Shown in pieces: positions 43,826 to 54,869 of a stretch of DNA of 57,416 nucleotides (position 1 is the first letter of the stretch; each line of letters opens with the position of its first letter). The DNA is taken from positions 1-57,416 of the forward strand of contig ONLX01000105.1 in NCBI GenBank assembly GCA_900318765.1, in the 5' to 3' direction. A program made the translations under genes and the position numbers. The notes beneath the pieces were generated by a model. The model saw nothing but the letters and a program-made list of their open reading frames with translations. It was not told the DNA's origin and made no database searches. This DNA is from an uncultured Eubacteriales bacterium (lineage in GTDB: Bacteria > Bacillota > Clostridia > Christensenellales > CAG-138).

Positions 43826-43829
<4 letters not shown>
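43518..43829 (+). CDS. V-type ATP synthase subunit H/G-like (peripheral stalk)
   Basis: 103 residues, almost entirely a charged Ala/Glu/Lys-rich coiled coil (RISEAEQQADQLIEQANTAARERIAKAKEEAE). This is the peripheral stalk partner of subunit E (called H, G or NtpF in different systems). Right-handed coiled coils of this kind hold the stator. First gene of the operon, with GGAGGG 43507-43512. Overlaps subunit I by ATGA. Confidence 0.88.
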
Positions 43830-46289
<2,460 letters not shown>

Positions 46290-46301
46290 GGCGAGGATCG
46301 T

Positions 46302-46874
46302 ATGGGAAACGCGAATGCAGACAATCTGATCGGACGCATTCTGACGGAAGCGGAAGCTGCTGCTAAACAGATCGCTGCCGATGCGGATGAGTCCTGCGCG
46401 GAGATCGTTCAAGATCGGGATCGGCGCGTTGCAGAGTTTTCCGCTGCCGCGGAGAAAACGCGGAACACCCAGGTTCGGGAAATTCTGGACGGCGCGCAGA
46501 CACGTGCTCGTCTGGAAGGCAGAAAAGAGCTGCTTGCGGCAAAACGAGAACTGCTGGATGAAGCGTTTGAGACCGTCTATCGGACAGTTTCCGAATGGCC
46601 GGAGCACAAGCTTAGAGCTCTGTATTGTCACGTACTGGATTCCGAAGCCGAACCGGGCGATACTGTTGCTGCCGCGAGCACGGATCTATCCATCGTCAAA
46701 GCTGCTTCGCTTGCTTGCAAGGCGCAGGTGACCGTATCGGATACGATTGCTCCGGTTACGCGCGGGTTTGTACTTTACGGAAAAAGCTATGAGAAGGACT
46801 GCTCGCTTAAAGCGATCCTTTCGGAACTGCGCGATCGTGAGGAATCGAAAGTAGCCGAGATACTGTTTTCTTAA
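46302..46874 (+). CDS. ntpE: V-type ATP synthase subunit E
   Basis: 190 residues. A long N-terminal helix (DNLIGRILTEAEAAAKQIAADADESCAEIVQDRDRRVAEF) pairs with the H/G subunit in the peripheral stalk. A C-terminal mixed domain with GFVLYGKSYEKDCSLKAIL matches the subunit E globular head. Standard length and position between K and C. Confidence 0.92.
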   Translation: MGNANADNLIGRILTEAEAAAKQIAADADESCAEIVQDRDRRVAEFSAAAEKTRNTQVREILDGAQTRARLEGRKELLAAKRELLDEAFETVYRTVSEWPEHKLRALYCHVLDSEAEPGDTVAAASTDLSIVKAASLACKAQVTVSDTIAPVTRGFVLYGKSYEKDCSLKAILSELRDREESKVAEILFS

Positions 46875-46890
46875 GTAGGAGGAATGGCGG

Positions 46891-47880
46891 ATGCCACAAC
46901 CGAGTTATACGTATGCCAATGCAAGGCTTGCTGCCCTATCCAAGCGGCTTGTCGATTCGCAGACGATTCATCGCATGGCAGATGGATCGCTTTCGGATGC
47001 ATTGCGGACGCTGCAGGATCTTCGTTACGGCGGTATGAGCGACGGCAATGATACCAATATCGAACAATTGATCTCTGCAGAACGGGCGGAAGCAGCAAAC
47101 GAGATTCGCTCCTTATCACCGAACCCCGCTTTCACCGATCTGTTCCTCTTCCAAACGGATATTCAGAATCTGAAGATTCTTGTAAAGGCAAGATTGCTCG
47201 GGTTATCGGAATGCGCATGTGCCGAGGGAGGAATATTTACTGCGGATCATCTGCGGGAGATGGTAAAAGAGCAGTCGTATTCGGAATTGCCGATGCCCAT
47301 TGCGGATGCGCTGCGCGGATTGGAAAAATCACTGCAGGCCAAAATCGATCCGCAACAGATCTCCGTTTCCTTGGATCGGGCGTATTATGCTTACGCGTTG
47401 CAGACATCGCGCTCGGACGCAGTGCTTATGCAGTATTTCCGAGCTTCCTGTGATTTTGACAATCTGTTGACCTTCCTGCGCGTGCGTGCAATGGGTGGTT
47501 CAAAAGAGATGCTCGATGATCTGTTGCTGCCCGAGGGCGGGATTCGGAAAGCGCAATTGACGGAATCGTTCGATTTGTCCTTTGAAGCGCTGAACAAGAT
47601 CCTCGCGGCAAGCGTCTGTAAAGCACAGCTGCTTGCGGGCTTAAATGCCATGCAGAGGACGGGCAACATCGGTGAGGTCGAGAAGGCAAGGGACAATTAT
47701 CTGATTTCGCTGTTCTCCTCCCATCAATATGAGACGGAAAGTATTTATCCGATTATTGGGTACTATCTGGCGAAGGAACGAGAGGGAAAGGCGATACGCT
47801 TGATCATAACGGCCAAGCGCAACTCCTTGCCTGATTCGGTGATCGCAGAAAGGCTGGTAACGTTATATGGCGAACGGTAA
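46891..47880 (+). CDS. ntpC: V-type ATP synthase subunit C
   Basis: 329 residues, all-helical. It starts with YTYANARLAALSKRLVDSQTIHRMADGSLSDALRTLQDL, shows FQTDIQNLKILVKARLLGL in the middle and ends with PIIGYYLAKEREGKAIRLIITAKRNSLPDSVIAERL, the conserved V/A-type C subunit (d-type) finish. It links the central stalk to the rotor ring. Its 3' end overlaps subunit F by 14 bases. Confidence 0.95.
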   Translation: MPQPSYTYANARLAALSKRLVDSQTIHRMADGSLSDALRTLQDLRYGGMSDGNDTNIEQLISAERAEAANEIRSLSPNPAFTDLFLFQTDIQNLKILVKARLLGLSECACAEGGIFTADHLREMVKEQSYSELPMPIADALRGLEKSLQAKIDPQQISVSLDRAYYAYALQTSRSDAVLMQYFRASCDFDNLLTFLRVRAMGGSKEMLDDLLLPEGGIRKAQLTESFDLSFEALNKILAASVCKAQLLAGLNAMQRTGNIGEVEKARDNYLISLFSSHQYETESIYPIIGYYLAKEREGKAIRLIITAKRNSLPDSVIAERLVTLYGER

Positions 47881-48190
47881 GTGCGCAGTCATCGGCGATC
47901 GGGATTCGGTTTTGCTGTTTCGAGCAGTCGGGATTGAAGTTTTTGCAGAAACGGACGGTGAACGTGCGAATCAGATCATGCATCGACTTGCGCGAACCGG
48001 ATATGCGGTGATTTATGTAACGGAGTCGCTGTATCCCCATTGCGCCGAAACGATCGCTGAATTTTCCACGGAAGCATATCCGGCAATTATCCCGATCCCG
48101 GATGCACTCGGATCCAAGGGGATCGGAATGAAGTCTTTGAAAGAAAACGTCGAAAAAGCTGTTGGCGTTGATATTTTGAGTAATTCTTGA
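47867..48190 (+). CDS. ntpG: V-type ATP synthase subunit F
   Basis: 107 residues with the Rossmann-like fold typical of subunit [40 protein letters not shown] and the final [29 protein letters not shown]. It sits on the central stalk with subunit D. Named ntpG in Enterococcus and atpF in other systems. Confidence 0.94.
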   Translation: MANGKCAVIGDRDSVLLFRAVGIEVFAETDGERANQIMHRLARTGYAVIYVTESLYPHCAETIAEFSTEAYPAIIPIPDALGSKGIGMKSLKENVEKAVGVDILSNS

Positions 48191-48204
48191 GCAGGAGAAG
48201 CAAT

Positions 48205-49968
48205 ATGCAAGGAAAAATTGTAAAAGTGTCCGGCCCGCTGATTGTTGCGAGCGGCATGGCCGATGTGCAGATGTTCGACGTGGTTCGTGTATCGGAGAAA
48301 CACTTGATCGGCGAAGTCATCGAACTGCGCGGCGATAAAGCTTCCATTCAGGTTTATGAGGAAACCGGCGGGATCGGTCCCGGAGAACCTGTCGTTTCGA
48401 CGGGAGCACCGCTGTCTGTGGAGCTCGCACCGGGTTTGATTGAATCCATTTATGACGGCATTCAACGCCCGCTTTCTGAGATTCGAAAGCTGGCAGGCGA
48501 TCGCATCACGCGCGGTATCGAAGTGAATGCGCTCGATCACGAGAAGCTTTGGAACTTCTGCCCGGTCGCAAAGGTTGGCGATACGCTGCAGGCGGGCGAT
48601 GTGCTCGGTACGGTGCAGGAAACGGAAGCCGTTCTTCATAAGATCATGGTGCCGCCGAACATGTCCGGAACGGTGACTTGGATCCATGAAGGGGAAGCGA
48701 ATATCGTAACACCGATTGCGACACTGGAACAGAACGGAAAGAGCATTCAGATTCCGATGCTGCAGAAGTGGCCTGTTCGTCGAGGCCGTCCGTATGCGGA
48801 GAAGCTTGCCCCGAATGAGCCGATGATCACCGGTCAGCGCGTAATCGATACGCTGTTCCCGGTTTCGAAGGGTGGCGTTGCTGCGGTTCCCGGTCCGTTC
48901 GGCAGCGGGAAGACGGTCGTTCAGCATCAGCTCGCCAAATGGGCAGATGCCGACATCATTGTTTACGTCGGTTGCGGTGAGCGCGGAAATGAGATGACGG
49001 ATGTTCTGATGGAGTTCCCAGCGTTGAATGACCCGCGTACGGGACTTTCGTTGATGAAGCGTACCGTTCTGATTGCCAACACGTCGGATATGCCGGTTGC
49101 CGCACGGGAAGCATCGATCTATACAGGTATAACCATTGCGGAATACTTCCGTGATATGGGGTATAAAGTCGCGATCATGGCGGACTCTACGAGTCGTTGG
49201 GCGGAGGCACTCCGTGAGATGAGCGGACGTTTGGAAGAAATGCCTGGCGAGGAAGGCTATCCTGCTTACCTGTCCTCACGCCTTGCAGAGTTCTACGAAC
49301 GTGCCGGCGCGGTAAAAACGCTCGGCAGCGAAGGCAGAACCGGCGCGGTAACTGCAATCGGCGCTGTTTCTCCTCCGGGTGGTGACATTTCCGAACCTGT
49401 TTCCCAGGCGACGCTGCGTATCGTCAAAGTCTATTGGGGCCTGTCGGCGAAGCTCGCGTATGCGCGCCACTTCCCGGCAATTGACTGGCTGCAATCCTAC
49501 TCGTTGTATCAGGACCGTCTTGCCCCTTGGTTCAACTCGAATGTCAATCCCGATTGGTCCGCGCTTGTTGCGGAAACCATGCATCTTCTGCAGGTCGAAA
49601 GCGAACTCGACGAAATCGTTCGCTTGGTCGGTATCGATGCGCTGTCGTTTAAGGATCGATTGACGTTGGAAACAGCACGCAGCATCCGCGAAGACTATTT
49701 GCATCAAAATGCATTCCATGAGGTAGATACGTATACATCGCCGAAGAAACAGTATATGATGCTCGATGTGATCCTGCAATGCTATCGGAAGAGCCTTGAA
49801 GCGCTCGATCACGATGCATCGTTTGCCAAGCTGATGGCGATGCCGGTTCAAGAGAGGATCGGACGACTGAAATATGTGCCGGAAGATCGCGTGGAGGCAG
49901 AGTATCGCGATATCTTGAAGTCGATTACGGAACAGACCGCGGCTTTGACGGAAGGGGGAGCATTCTGA
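48205..49968 (+). CDS. ntpA: V-type ATP synthase subunit A (catalytic)
   Basis: 587 residues from ATG 48205, which follows AGGAG. A TTG at 48187 overlapping subunit F is a weaker alternative. The P-loop GPFGSGKT is at about residues 229-236. The bulge domain typical of A subunits lies near 110-200, the catalytic glutamate region is [13 protein letters not shown], and [27 protein letters not shown] follows. It hydrolyses or makes ATP in the V1 headpiece. Its stop overlaps subunit B by one base (TGATG). Confidence 0.98.
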   Translation: MQGKIVKVSGPLIVASGMADVQMFDVVRVSEKHLIGEVIELRGDKASIQVYEETGGIGPGEPVVSTGAPLSVELAPGLIESIYDGIQRPLSEIRKLAGDRITRGIEVNALDHEKLWNFCPVAKVGDTLQAGDVLGTVQETEAVLHKIMVPPNMSGTVTWIHEGEANIVTPIATLEQNGKSIQIPMLQKWPVRRGRPYAEKLAPNEPMITGQRVIDTLFPVSKGGVAAVPGPFGSGKTVVQHQLAKWADADIIVYVGCGERGNEMTDVLMEFPALNDPRTGLSLMKRTVLIANTSDMPVAAREASIYTGITIAEYFRDMGYKVAIMADSTSRWAEALREMSGRLEEMPGEEGYPAYLSSRLAEFYERAGAVKTLGSEGRTGAVTAIGAVSPPGGDISEPVSQATLRIVKVYWGLSAKLAYARHFPAIDWLQSYSLYQDRLAPWFNSNVNPDWSALVAETMHLLQVESELDEIVRLVGIDALSFKDRLTLETARSIREDYLHQNAFHEVDTYTSPKKQYMMLDVILQCYRKSLEALDHDASFAKLMAMPVQERIGRLKYVPEDRVEAEYRDILKSITEQTAALTEGGAF

Positions 49969-51344
49969 TGCGGAAAGAGTATCGTACCATCAGTGAGGTT
50001 GTCGGCCCCCTGATGATGGTTAAGGACGTGGAAGGCGTCAAATATGATGAACTGGTTGAGATCGAACAGGCGGACGGAACGATCCGCAGAGGCCGCGTGC
50101 TCGAAATCAACGGCGATAAGGCAATGGTCCAGCTGTTTGAGGGATCGCAGGGCTTGCGAATCTCCGACAGTAAAGCTCGTTTTTTAGGCCATTCGATTCA
50201 GCTTGCCGTCGCGCCCGATATGCTCGGTCGCATCTTCAACGGCATGGGGGAACCGAAGGATGGCGGACCGAAACTGATCGCGGAAAAGTATCTTGATATC
50301 AACGGCGTTGCAATGAATCCTGCCGCGCGGGACTATCCTTCCGAGTTTATTCAGACCGGCGTCTCCGCGATTGACGGCTTGAACACCTTGGTTCGTGGGC
50401 AGAAGCTTCCGGTTTTCTCCGGCTCCGGTCTGCCGCATGCCAACCTCGCTGCGCAGATTGCTCGACAAGCGCGCGTACTCGGGTCCGATGAAAAATTTGC
50501 CGTTGTGTTTGCAGCGGTCGGTATTACGTTTGAAGAAGCAGATTTCTTCATCAATGATTTCCGCAGGACCGGCGCAATCGAGCGAACTGTTACGTTTATC
50601 AATCTTGCAAATGACCCTGCGATTGAGCGGATCAATACGCCGCGTATGGCGATCACCGCTGCTGAATATCTCGCGTACGATCTCGGCATGCATGTTCTCG
50701 TCATTATTACGGATATCACGAACTATGCAGAGGCACTCCGTGAAGTCTCGGCAGCCCGAAAAGAGGTTCCGGGCCGCCGCGGATACCCCGGGTATATGTA
50801 TACCGACCTGGCAACGATGTATGAACGTGCCGGCAGAATCCGCGGCAATGCTGGCTCCATCACGATGATTCCGATCCTGTCCATGCCCGAAGATGATGTC
50901 ACGCATCCGATTCCCGACCTGACAGGCTATATCACAGAGGGACAGATCATTCTTTCGCGCGAACTGCATCGAAAGGGCGTTACGCCGCCGATCAATGTTC
51001 TTCCTTCGCTTTCTCGTTTGAAGGATAAGGGCATCGGTAAGGGCAAAACGCGTGAGGACCATGCGGATACGATGAACCAACTGTTTGCAGCATACTCGCG
51101 CGGCAAGGATGCAAAGGAACTGGCCGTTATCTTGGGCGATGCAGCTCTCTCCGATACGGATAAGCTGTATGCAAAGTTTGCAGACGCCTTTGAAAATGAG
51201 TATGTTTCGCAAGGATACTACACGAATCGTTCCATTGAGGAAACCTTGGACCTCGGATGGAAACTGCTTTCCATCCTTCCGAAATCGGAGTTAAAGCGTA
51301 TTCGCGACGAGTATATCGAAAACTATTATCCCGAGGAGGCATAA
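49968..51344 (+). CDS. ntpB: V-type ATP synthase subunit B (regulatory)
   Basis: 458 residues. A degenerate, non-catalytic nucleotide site replaces the P-loop ([21 protein letters not shown]). [44 protein letters not shown] is the classic B-subunit signature. It alternates with A in the hexamer. No Walker lysine, as expected. Confidence 0.98.
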   Translation: MRKEYRTISEVVGPLMMVKDVEGVKYDELVEIEQADGTIRRGRVLEINGDKAMVQLFEGSQGLRISDSKARFLGHSIQLAVAPDMLGRIFNGMGEPKDGGPKLIAEKYLDINGVAMNPAARDYPSEFIQTGVSAIDGLNTLVRGQKLPVFSGSGLPHANLAAQIARQARVLGSDEKFAVVFAAVGITFEEADFFINDFRRTGAIERTVTFINLANDPAIERINTPRMAITAAEYLAYDLGMHVLVIITDITNYAEALREVSAARKEVPGRRGYPGYMYTDLATMYERAGRIRGNAGSITMIPILSMPEDDVTHPIPDLTGYITEGQIILSRELHRKGVTPPINVLPSLSRLKDKGIGKGKTREDHADTMNQLFAAYSRGKDAKELAVILGDAALSDTDKLYAKFADAFENEYVSQGYYTNRSIEETLDLGWKLLSILPKSELKRIRDEYIENYYPEEA

Positions 51345-51347
51345 TCC

Positions 51348-51980
51348 GTGGCGCTGCAATATAAGCCCACCAGAATGGAACTGTCGAATCTGAAAAAAAG
51401 ACGCACAGTTGCCGTTCGCGGTCATAAGATGATGAAAGATAAGCGCGACGAATTGGTTCGTCGGTTCATCTCTTATGCACGCCGAAATCAAGCGCTTCGG
51501 CGGCAGACCGAGGAAAAACTGCAAAAGGCGATGCAAAGCTTCATCCTTGCCCGCGCAATGATGGCAAATGAAGATGTCGAAGAAGCTTTGCTGTATCCGG
51601 CGCGCGCAATTGCGGTGGATCAGGGCGTGCAGAACGTCCTGTCTATTCCGGTTCCGAAGCTCGCATTGGAAACAAAACAGGACGATTTTGTGTATCCTTA
51701 CGGCTTTGCGACTACGGGCGCCGATCTGGATACCGCCGTACAGGCTTTGGCGGAAATCCTTCCGTTGATGCTTGAATTGGCCGAAGTTGAGAAGGCTACA
51801 AGTCGGCTTGCAGATGAGATTGAGAAGACGCGTCGTCGTGTCAACGCGTTGGAGTATGTCATGATTCCGCAGTTCGATGAAGCGATTCATGATATTCAGA
51901 TGAAGCTTGAGGAGAATGAACGCGGCAACACTTCCCGTTTGATGAAAACGAAGGAGATGTTGGCAAAAGAGGCGGAATGA
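51348..51980 (+). CDS. ntpD: V-type ATP synthase subunit D (central stalk)
   Basis: 210 residues from GTG 51348, behind GAGGAGG/GAGG at the end of subunit B. The N-terminal helix KPTRMELSNLKKRRTVAVRGHKMMKDKRDELVRRF and the C-terminal helix RRVNALEYVMIPQFDEAIHDIQMKLEENERGN form the long coiled coil of the rotor shaft. Overlaps the QueG-like gene by ATGA. Confidence 0.96.
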   Translation: MALQYKPTRMELSNLKKRRTVAVRGHKMMKDKRDELVRRFISYARRNQALRRQTEEKLQKAMQSFILARAMMANEDVEEALLYPARAIAVDQGVQNVLSIPVPKLALETKQDDFVYPYGFATTGADLDTAVQALAEILPLMLELAEVEKATSRLADEIEKTRRRVNALEYVMIPQFDEAIHDIQMKLEENERGNTSRLMKTKEMLAKEAE

Positions 51981-52903
51981 GTTTCGATCCGATCACTGCT
52001 TGCAAACAGGCGGGGTTTGCGGAAGCGTTCTTGCTTCCGAATGTCTCATATGAGGATTGGACGCGCCATCGCAACGATGGCGCGTTTCATAAAAATGCTG
52101 ATTTTGTGCGGGATGATCCACGCGTCGCTTATCCGTGGGCAAACGCCTGTTTGATTGCGATCTGGCCGTATCAGCCGTTCGATGATGATTCGGTAATTGC
52201 GCCTTACTATTTGGCAAGCAATACGTCTTATCATATTATGCAGAGCCTGATTCGCGAATGGAACGCGGAGGGGATTCCTTGCGAAAGAGCCGAGACTCCG
52301 TATCGTACACAACTGCTGCAGGCAGGGATCGGCTGCCGCATGGATAATCAGCTTTGGTATTATCCGCCTTATGGTACCTATACCGTACTCTGGGGCGTTA
52401 TGCTTGCCATAGAGGAGCCTGTTTTTACGGAATCCCATGCGAACAAGATGATTTGCAACCATTGCGGAGCATGTACAAGGATCTGTTACGGTGCATTGCA
52501 GAACGGGGAATATGACTGGAAAAAATGTATCCGCGCATATCTGGAAAATGAACCGCTTCCGGATCGCTTCCTTCCTGAATTGAATTGCTTTTCCGGCTGT
52601 CAACGCTGTCAGGATGTTTGTCCGATGAATCCAAAGGAGCGGGCCCCGGTTCCGGATGCGGTCCGTGCGGCATTGGATCCGGTCGAGATCTTAAAGGGAA
52701 ATATTCGCCCGGCATTGGATTTGATCGGAAACAATCGAAAAAAACAGTTGATTCGTCAAGCGATCGTTCTTGCCGCAAACAGACACCGAAAGGATGCGCT
52801 TCCCTATTTGTATACGATTGGGGCGCAGCAGGGGGAACTCTATAAAACAGAATTGCAATATGCATTTCACCTCTTGCAAAATTCAGAAAGTATGATAGAA
52901 TAA
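51977..52903 (+). CDS. QueG-like double-cluster iron-sulfur protein
   Basis: 308 residues. The middle to C-terminal region has two ferredoxin-type cysteine clusters, CNHCGACTRICYGAL and CFSGCQRCQDVCPMNP, the arrangement of epoxyqueuosine reductase (QueG), which completes queuosine in tRNA with a cobalamin cofactor. The N-terminal region (RVAYPWANACLIAIWPYQPFDD and WNAEGIPCERAETPYR) is shorter and more divergent than in QueG of about 380 residues, and the C-terminal HEAT-like tail is short. It may be a QueG relative with a different substrate. Coupled to ntpD by a four-base overlap. Confidence 0.75.
   Translation: MSFDPITACKQAGFAEAFLLPNVSYEDWTRHRNDGAFHKNADFVRDDPRVAYPWANACLIAIWPYQPFDDDSVIAPYYLASNTSYHIMQSLIREWNAEGIPCERAETPYRTQLLQAGIGCRMDNQLWYYPPYGTYTVLWGVMLAIEEPVFTESHANKMICNHCGACTRICYGALQNGEYDWKKCIRAYLENEPLPDRFLPELNCFSGCQRCQDVCPMNPKERAPVPDAVRAALDPVEILKGNIRPALDLIGNNRKKQLIRQAIVLAANRHRKDALPYLYTIGAQQGELYKTELQYAFHLLQNSESMIE
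52874..52901 (+). promoter_or_regulatory. Sigma-A promoter of the SRP RNA gene
   Basis: TTGCAA at 52874-52879, 16 bases, TAGAAT at 52896-52901 with TGA just upstream (extended -10). The predicted start is at 52908, exactly the first base that pairs in the SRP RNA. The -10 overlaps the stop codon of the QueG-like gene. Confidence 0.8.
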
Positions 52904-52907
52904 TTGT

Positions 52908-53174
52908 ATCGCACTAAGCGGGGAGTTAGCGGTGCCCTGTACTCGCAATCCGCTATAGCGAGGCCGAATCCCCATTCGGAGGCAAACTGTTGTGAGGTCG
53001 ATCCCGGCACGGAGTGTTGATCGGCGGGTCCTGTGCAACCGTGCACTGTGAACCGTGTCAGGTCTTGACGGAAGCAGCACTAAGCAGACAGTGCGGTGTG
53101 CCGCGGGAAAACCTGCATGGAGCCACCGACCGGGCCACCACTCGGAGCAGAATGTCGATGAACGGGTGTGCGAT
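52908..53174 (+). ncRNA. ffs: Signal recognition particle RNA, long Gram-positive type
   Basis: About 267 bases. The ends pair (ATCGCAC 52908-52914 with GTGCGAT 53168-53174). The 5' Alu domain shows the conserved GCGGGGAG...GCGGTGCCCTGTA arrangement known from the Bacillus scRNA. The S domain has GTGTCAGGTC...GGAAGCAGCACTAAG, the Ffh-binding helix 8. The helix-8 tetraloop reads UGAC (53066-53069) between U and G rather than the usual GGAA. It scaffolds Ffh for membrane targeting. A strong terminator follows. Confidence 0.96.
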
Positions 53175-53188
53175 AAAGCGTCATCCGT

Positions 53189-53221
53189 AGCCGGGCACAG
53201 TGTGTCCGGCTGTTTGTTTTT
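53189..53221 (+). terminator. Rho-independent terminator after SRP RNA
   Basis: AGCCGGGCAC (53189-53198), loop AGT, GTGTCCGGCT (53202-53211): ten pairs with one G-U, followed by GTTTGTTTTT. The T-run is directly followed by GGAGG of sdaAB, so no separate promoter fits between them. Confidence 0.9.
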
Positions 53222-53230
53222 GGAGGAAAT

Positions 53231-53893
53231 ATGGAGAATTTTTCGGTATTTGACATTGTTGGTCCACGAATGATCGGTCCTTCATCCAGTCATACGGCAG
53301 GTGCTGCACGCATCGCCTTACTTGCGAGGAGAATAATTGCACATCCGATCCGTGAGGTCCGCTTCACTTTGTATGGTTCTTTTGCGGAGACCGGTCGCGG
53401 GCATGGGACGGATAAAGCATTGGTTGCCGGTATTTTGGGCTTTGCACCGGATGACGAACGAATCCCGAATGCATATGAGTATGCAAAGGAACAGGGGATT
53501 CTGATCAACATGATCATGTCGGATGAACCTACGCGGCATCCCAACACCGTAAAGATCGAAGCGTGTGACAATGAGGATCAGTGGACCGAGGTCATGGGAG
53601 AATCGATTGGCGGGGGCAACATCCTGATCACCGAGATCAACCATCTGGCTGTGGAATTGTCCGGCGATTATCCGACGTTGATCATCCGGCATCACGACGA
53701 ACCGGGTGTTATTGCGGAGGTTTCGCATGTTCTGGCACAGATGCGCGTCAATATAGCGTTTATGCGTGTCTTCCGGCATGGGCGTGGGGAAGATGCCTAT
53801 ATGTGTATCGAGACTGATACTGAGGTGACAGAGGGCTTGCAGATGATCATGCTTCAGCTTTGCAGAAGCATCCGGCAACTGATCGTTGTATAA
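53231..53893 (+). CDS. sdaAB: L-serine ammonia-lyase, iron-sulfur-dependent, beta subunit
   Basis: 220 residues. The N-terminal segment FSVFDIVGPRMIGPSSSHTAGAARIALLAR is the family signature, and GSFAETGRGHGTDKALVAGILGF follows. The C-terminal part (YPTLIIRHHDEPGVIAEVSHVLAQMRVNIAFMRV) is an ACT domain. With the alpha subunit it deaminates L-serine to pyruvate and ammonia. The ATG follows GGAGG at the foot of the SRP terminator. Its own promoter is not evident. Confidence 0.96.
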   Translation: MENFSVFDIVGPRMIGPSSSHTAGAARIALLARRIIAHPIREVRFTLYGSFAETGRGHGTDKALVAGILGFAPDDERIPNAYEYAKEQGILINMIMSDEPTRHPNTVKIEACDNEDQWTEVMGESIGGGNILITEINHLAVELSGDYPTLIIRHHDEPGVIAEVSHVLAQMRVNIAFMRVFRHGRGEDAYMCIETDTEVTEGLQMIMLQLCRSIRQLIVV

Positions 53894-53905
53894 GGGGGAG
53901 TTTCG

Positions 53906-54823
53906 ATGATTTCGTTAACAGACGCGTTCGTCTCGGGAAAATCGTTAAGTGAATATTGTAATCAGGAAGGAATTCCGATCTCGGAAGCAATGATTCGACG
54001 GGAAGTTGCGATGGGAGAAATGACCCGTGAACAAATCGTTGAAGAAATGCGTAAGAATCTGCTTGTGATGCGGGAATCGGTTCGAAGAGGATTGGAGGAA
54101 CATGTGGAATCGGTCAGCAAGCTTTCCGGCGGGGAGGCTATGCGCTTGTTCCGGTATGCGAAATACGAACCGTTCTCGGGCGCGAACACCTGTCGCGTTG
54201 CGGCAAGCGCAATGGCAGTTGTTGAAGTCAATGCCGCAATGGGTCAGATCGTTGCTGCGCCCACGGCAGGCGCAAGCGGGATTCTTCCGGGCGTTTTGCT
54301 GGAAAGCGGAATCGATCGCGGATGGTCGGATGAACAACTGATTCAGGGACTGTTTTGTGCGGGCGGGGTCGGGTTGCTGTTTGCGCAAAACGCAACGATC
54401 TCCGGCGCAGAAGGCGGCTGCCAGGCAGAAACCGGCGTCGGCAGTGCGATGGCAGCGGCAAGCCTTGTGGAACTTTCCGGAGGTACGCCGGAGCAGGCGC
54501 TTGACGCGGCAGCAATGACAATTAAGAACATTCTCGGCCTTGTCTGCGATCCTGTTGCCGGGCTTGTGGAATGTCCGTGTATCAAACGAAACGCACTCGG
54601 CGCCGCAAATGCGCTGCTTTGCGCGGATATGACGCTTTGCGGAATTACCAGTCTAATTCCGTTTGATGAAGTGCTCACCGCTATGTTGGCGGTCGGTCAC
54701 GATATTCGAAGAGAGTATCGGGAAACGGCCATGGGCGGTCTTGCTACGACACCGACCGGAAAAGCCGTTGCGGAAAAAGTACATCGCTTTCAGGAATTTG
54801 AACGATCGCATGCAACCGTTTGA
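53906..54823 (+). CDS. sdaAA: L-serine ammonia-lyase, iron-sulfur-dependent, alpha subunit
   Basis: 305 residues. Conserved cysteines that hold the catalytic 4Fe-4S cluster lie in NTCRVAASAMAVVEVNA-like GANTCRVAAS and in GLVCDPVAGLVECPCIKRNALGAANAL. GASGILPGVL and SGAEGGCQAETGVGSAMAAA are typical of the alpha subunit. The cluster is oxygen sensitive, which fits an anaerobe. AAGGGGGAG precedes the ATG, 12 bases after sdaAB. The promoter of the next gene overlaps its stop codon. Confidence 0.96.
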   Translation: MISLTDAFVSGKSLSEYCNQEGIPISEAMIRREVAMGEMTREQIVEEMRKNLLVMRESVRRGLEEHVESVSKLSGGEAMRLFRYAKYEPFSGANTCRVAASAMAVVEVNAAMGQIVAAPTAGASGILPGVLLESGIDRGWSDEQLIQGLFCAGGVGLLFAQNATISGAEGGCQAETGVGSAMAAASLVELSGGTPEQALDAAAMTIKNILGLVCDPVAGLVECPCIKRNALGAANALLCADMTLCGITSLIPFDEVLTAMLAVGHDIRREYRETAMGGLATTPTGKAVAEKVHRFQEFERSHATV

Positions 54824-54848
54824 CCGATTGCCTTGTATTGCTTATAGA
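54820..54848 (+). promoter_or_regulatory. Sigma-A promoter of the DUF4349 lipoprotein gene
   Basis: TTGACC at 54820-54825, 17 bases, TATAGA at 54843-54848. Predicted start near 54855, with GAAAGGAG overlapping it and ATG 54870 about 15 bases downstream. The -35 overlaps the sdaAA stop. Confidence 0.78.
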
Positions 54849-54869
54849 AAGGGAAAGGAGAACATCACC

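Noticed and set aside
53041..53273. A 72-codon plus-strand frame across the 3' half of the SRP RNA.
   Set aside because: The region is a structured RNA with conserved helix 8 and a terminator. The peptide has no features.
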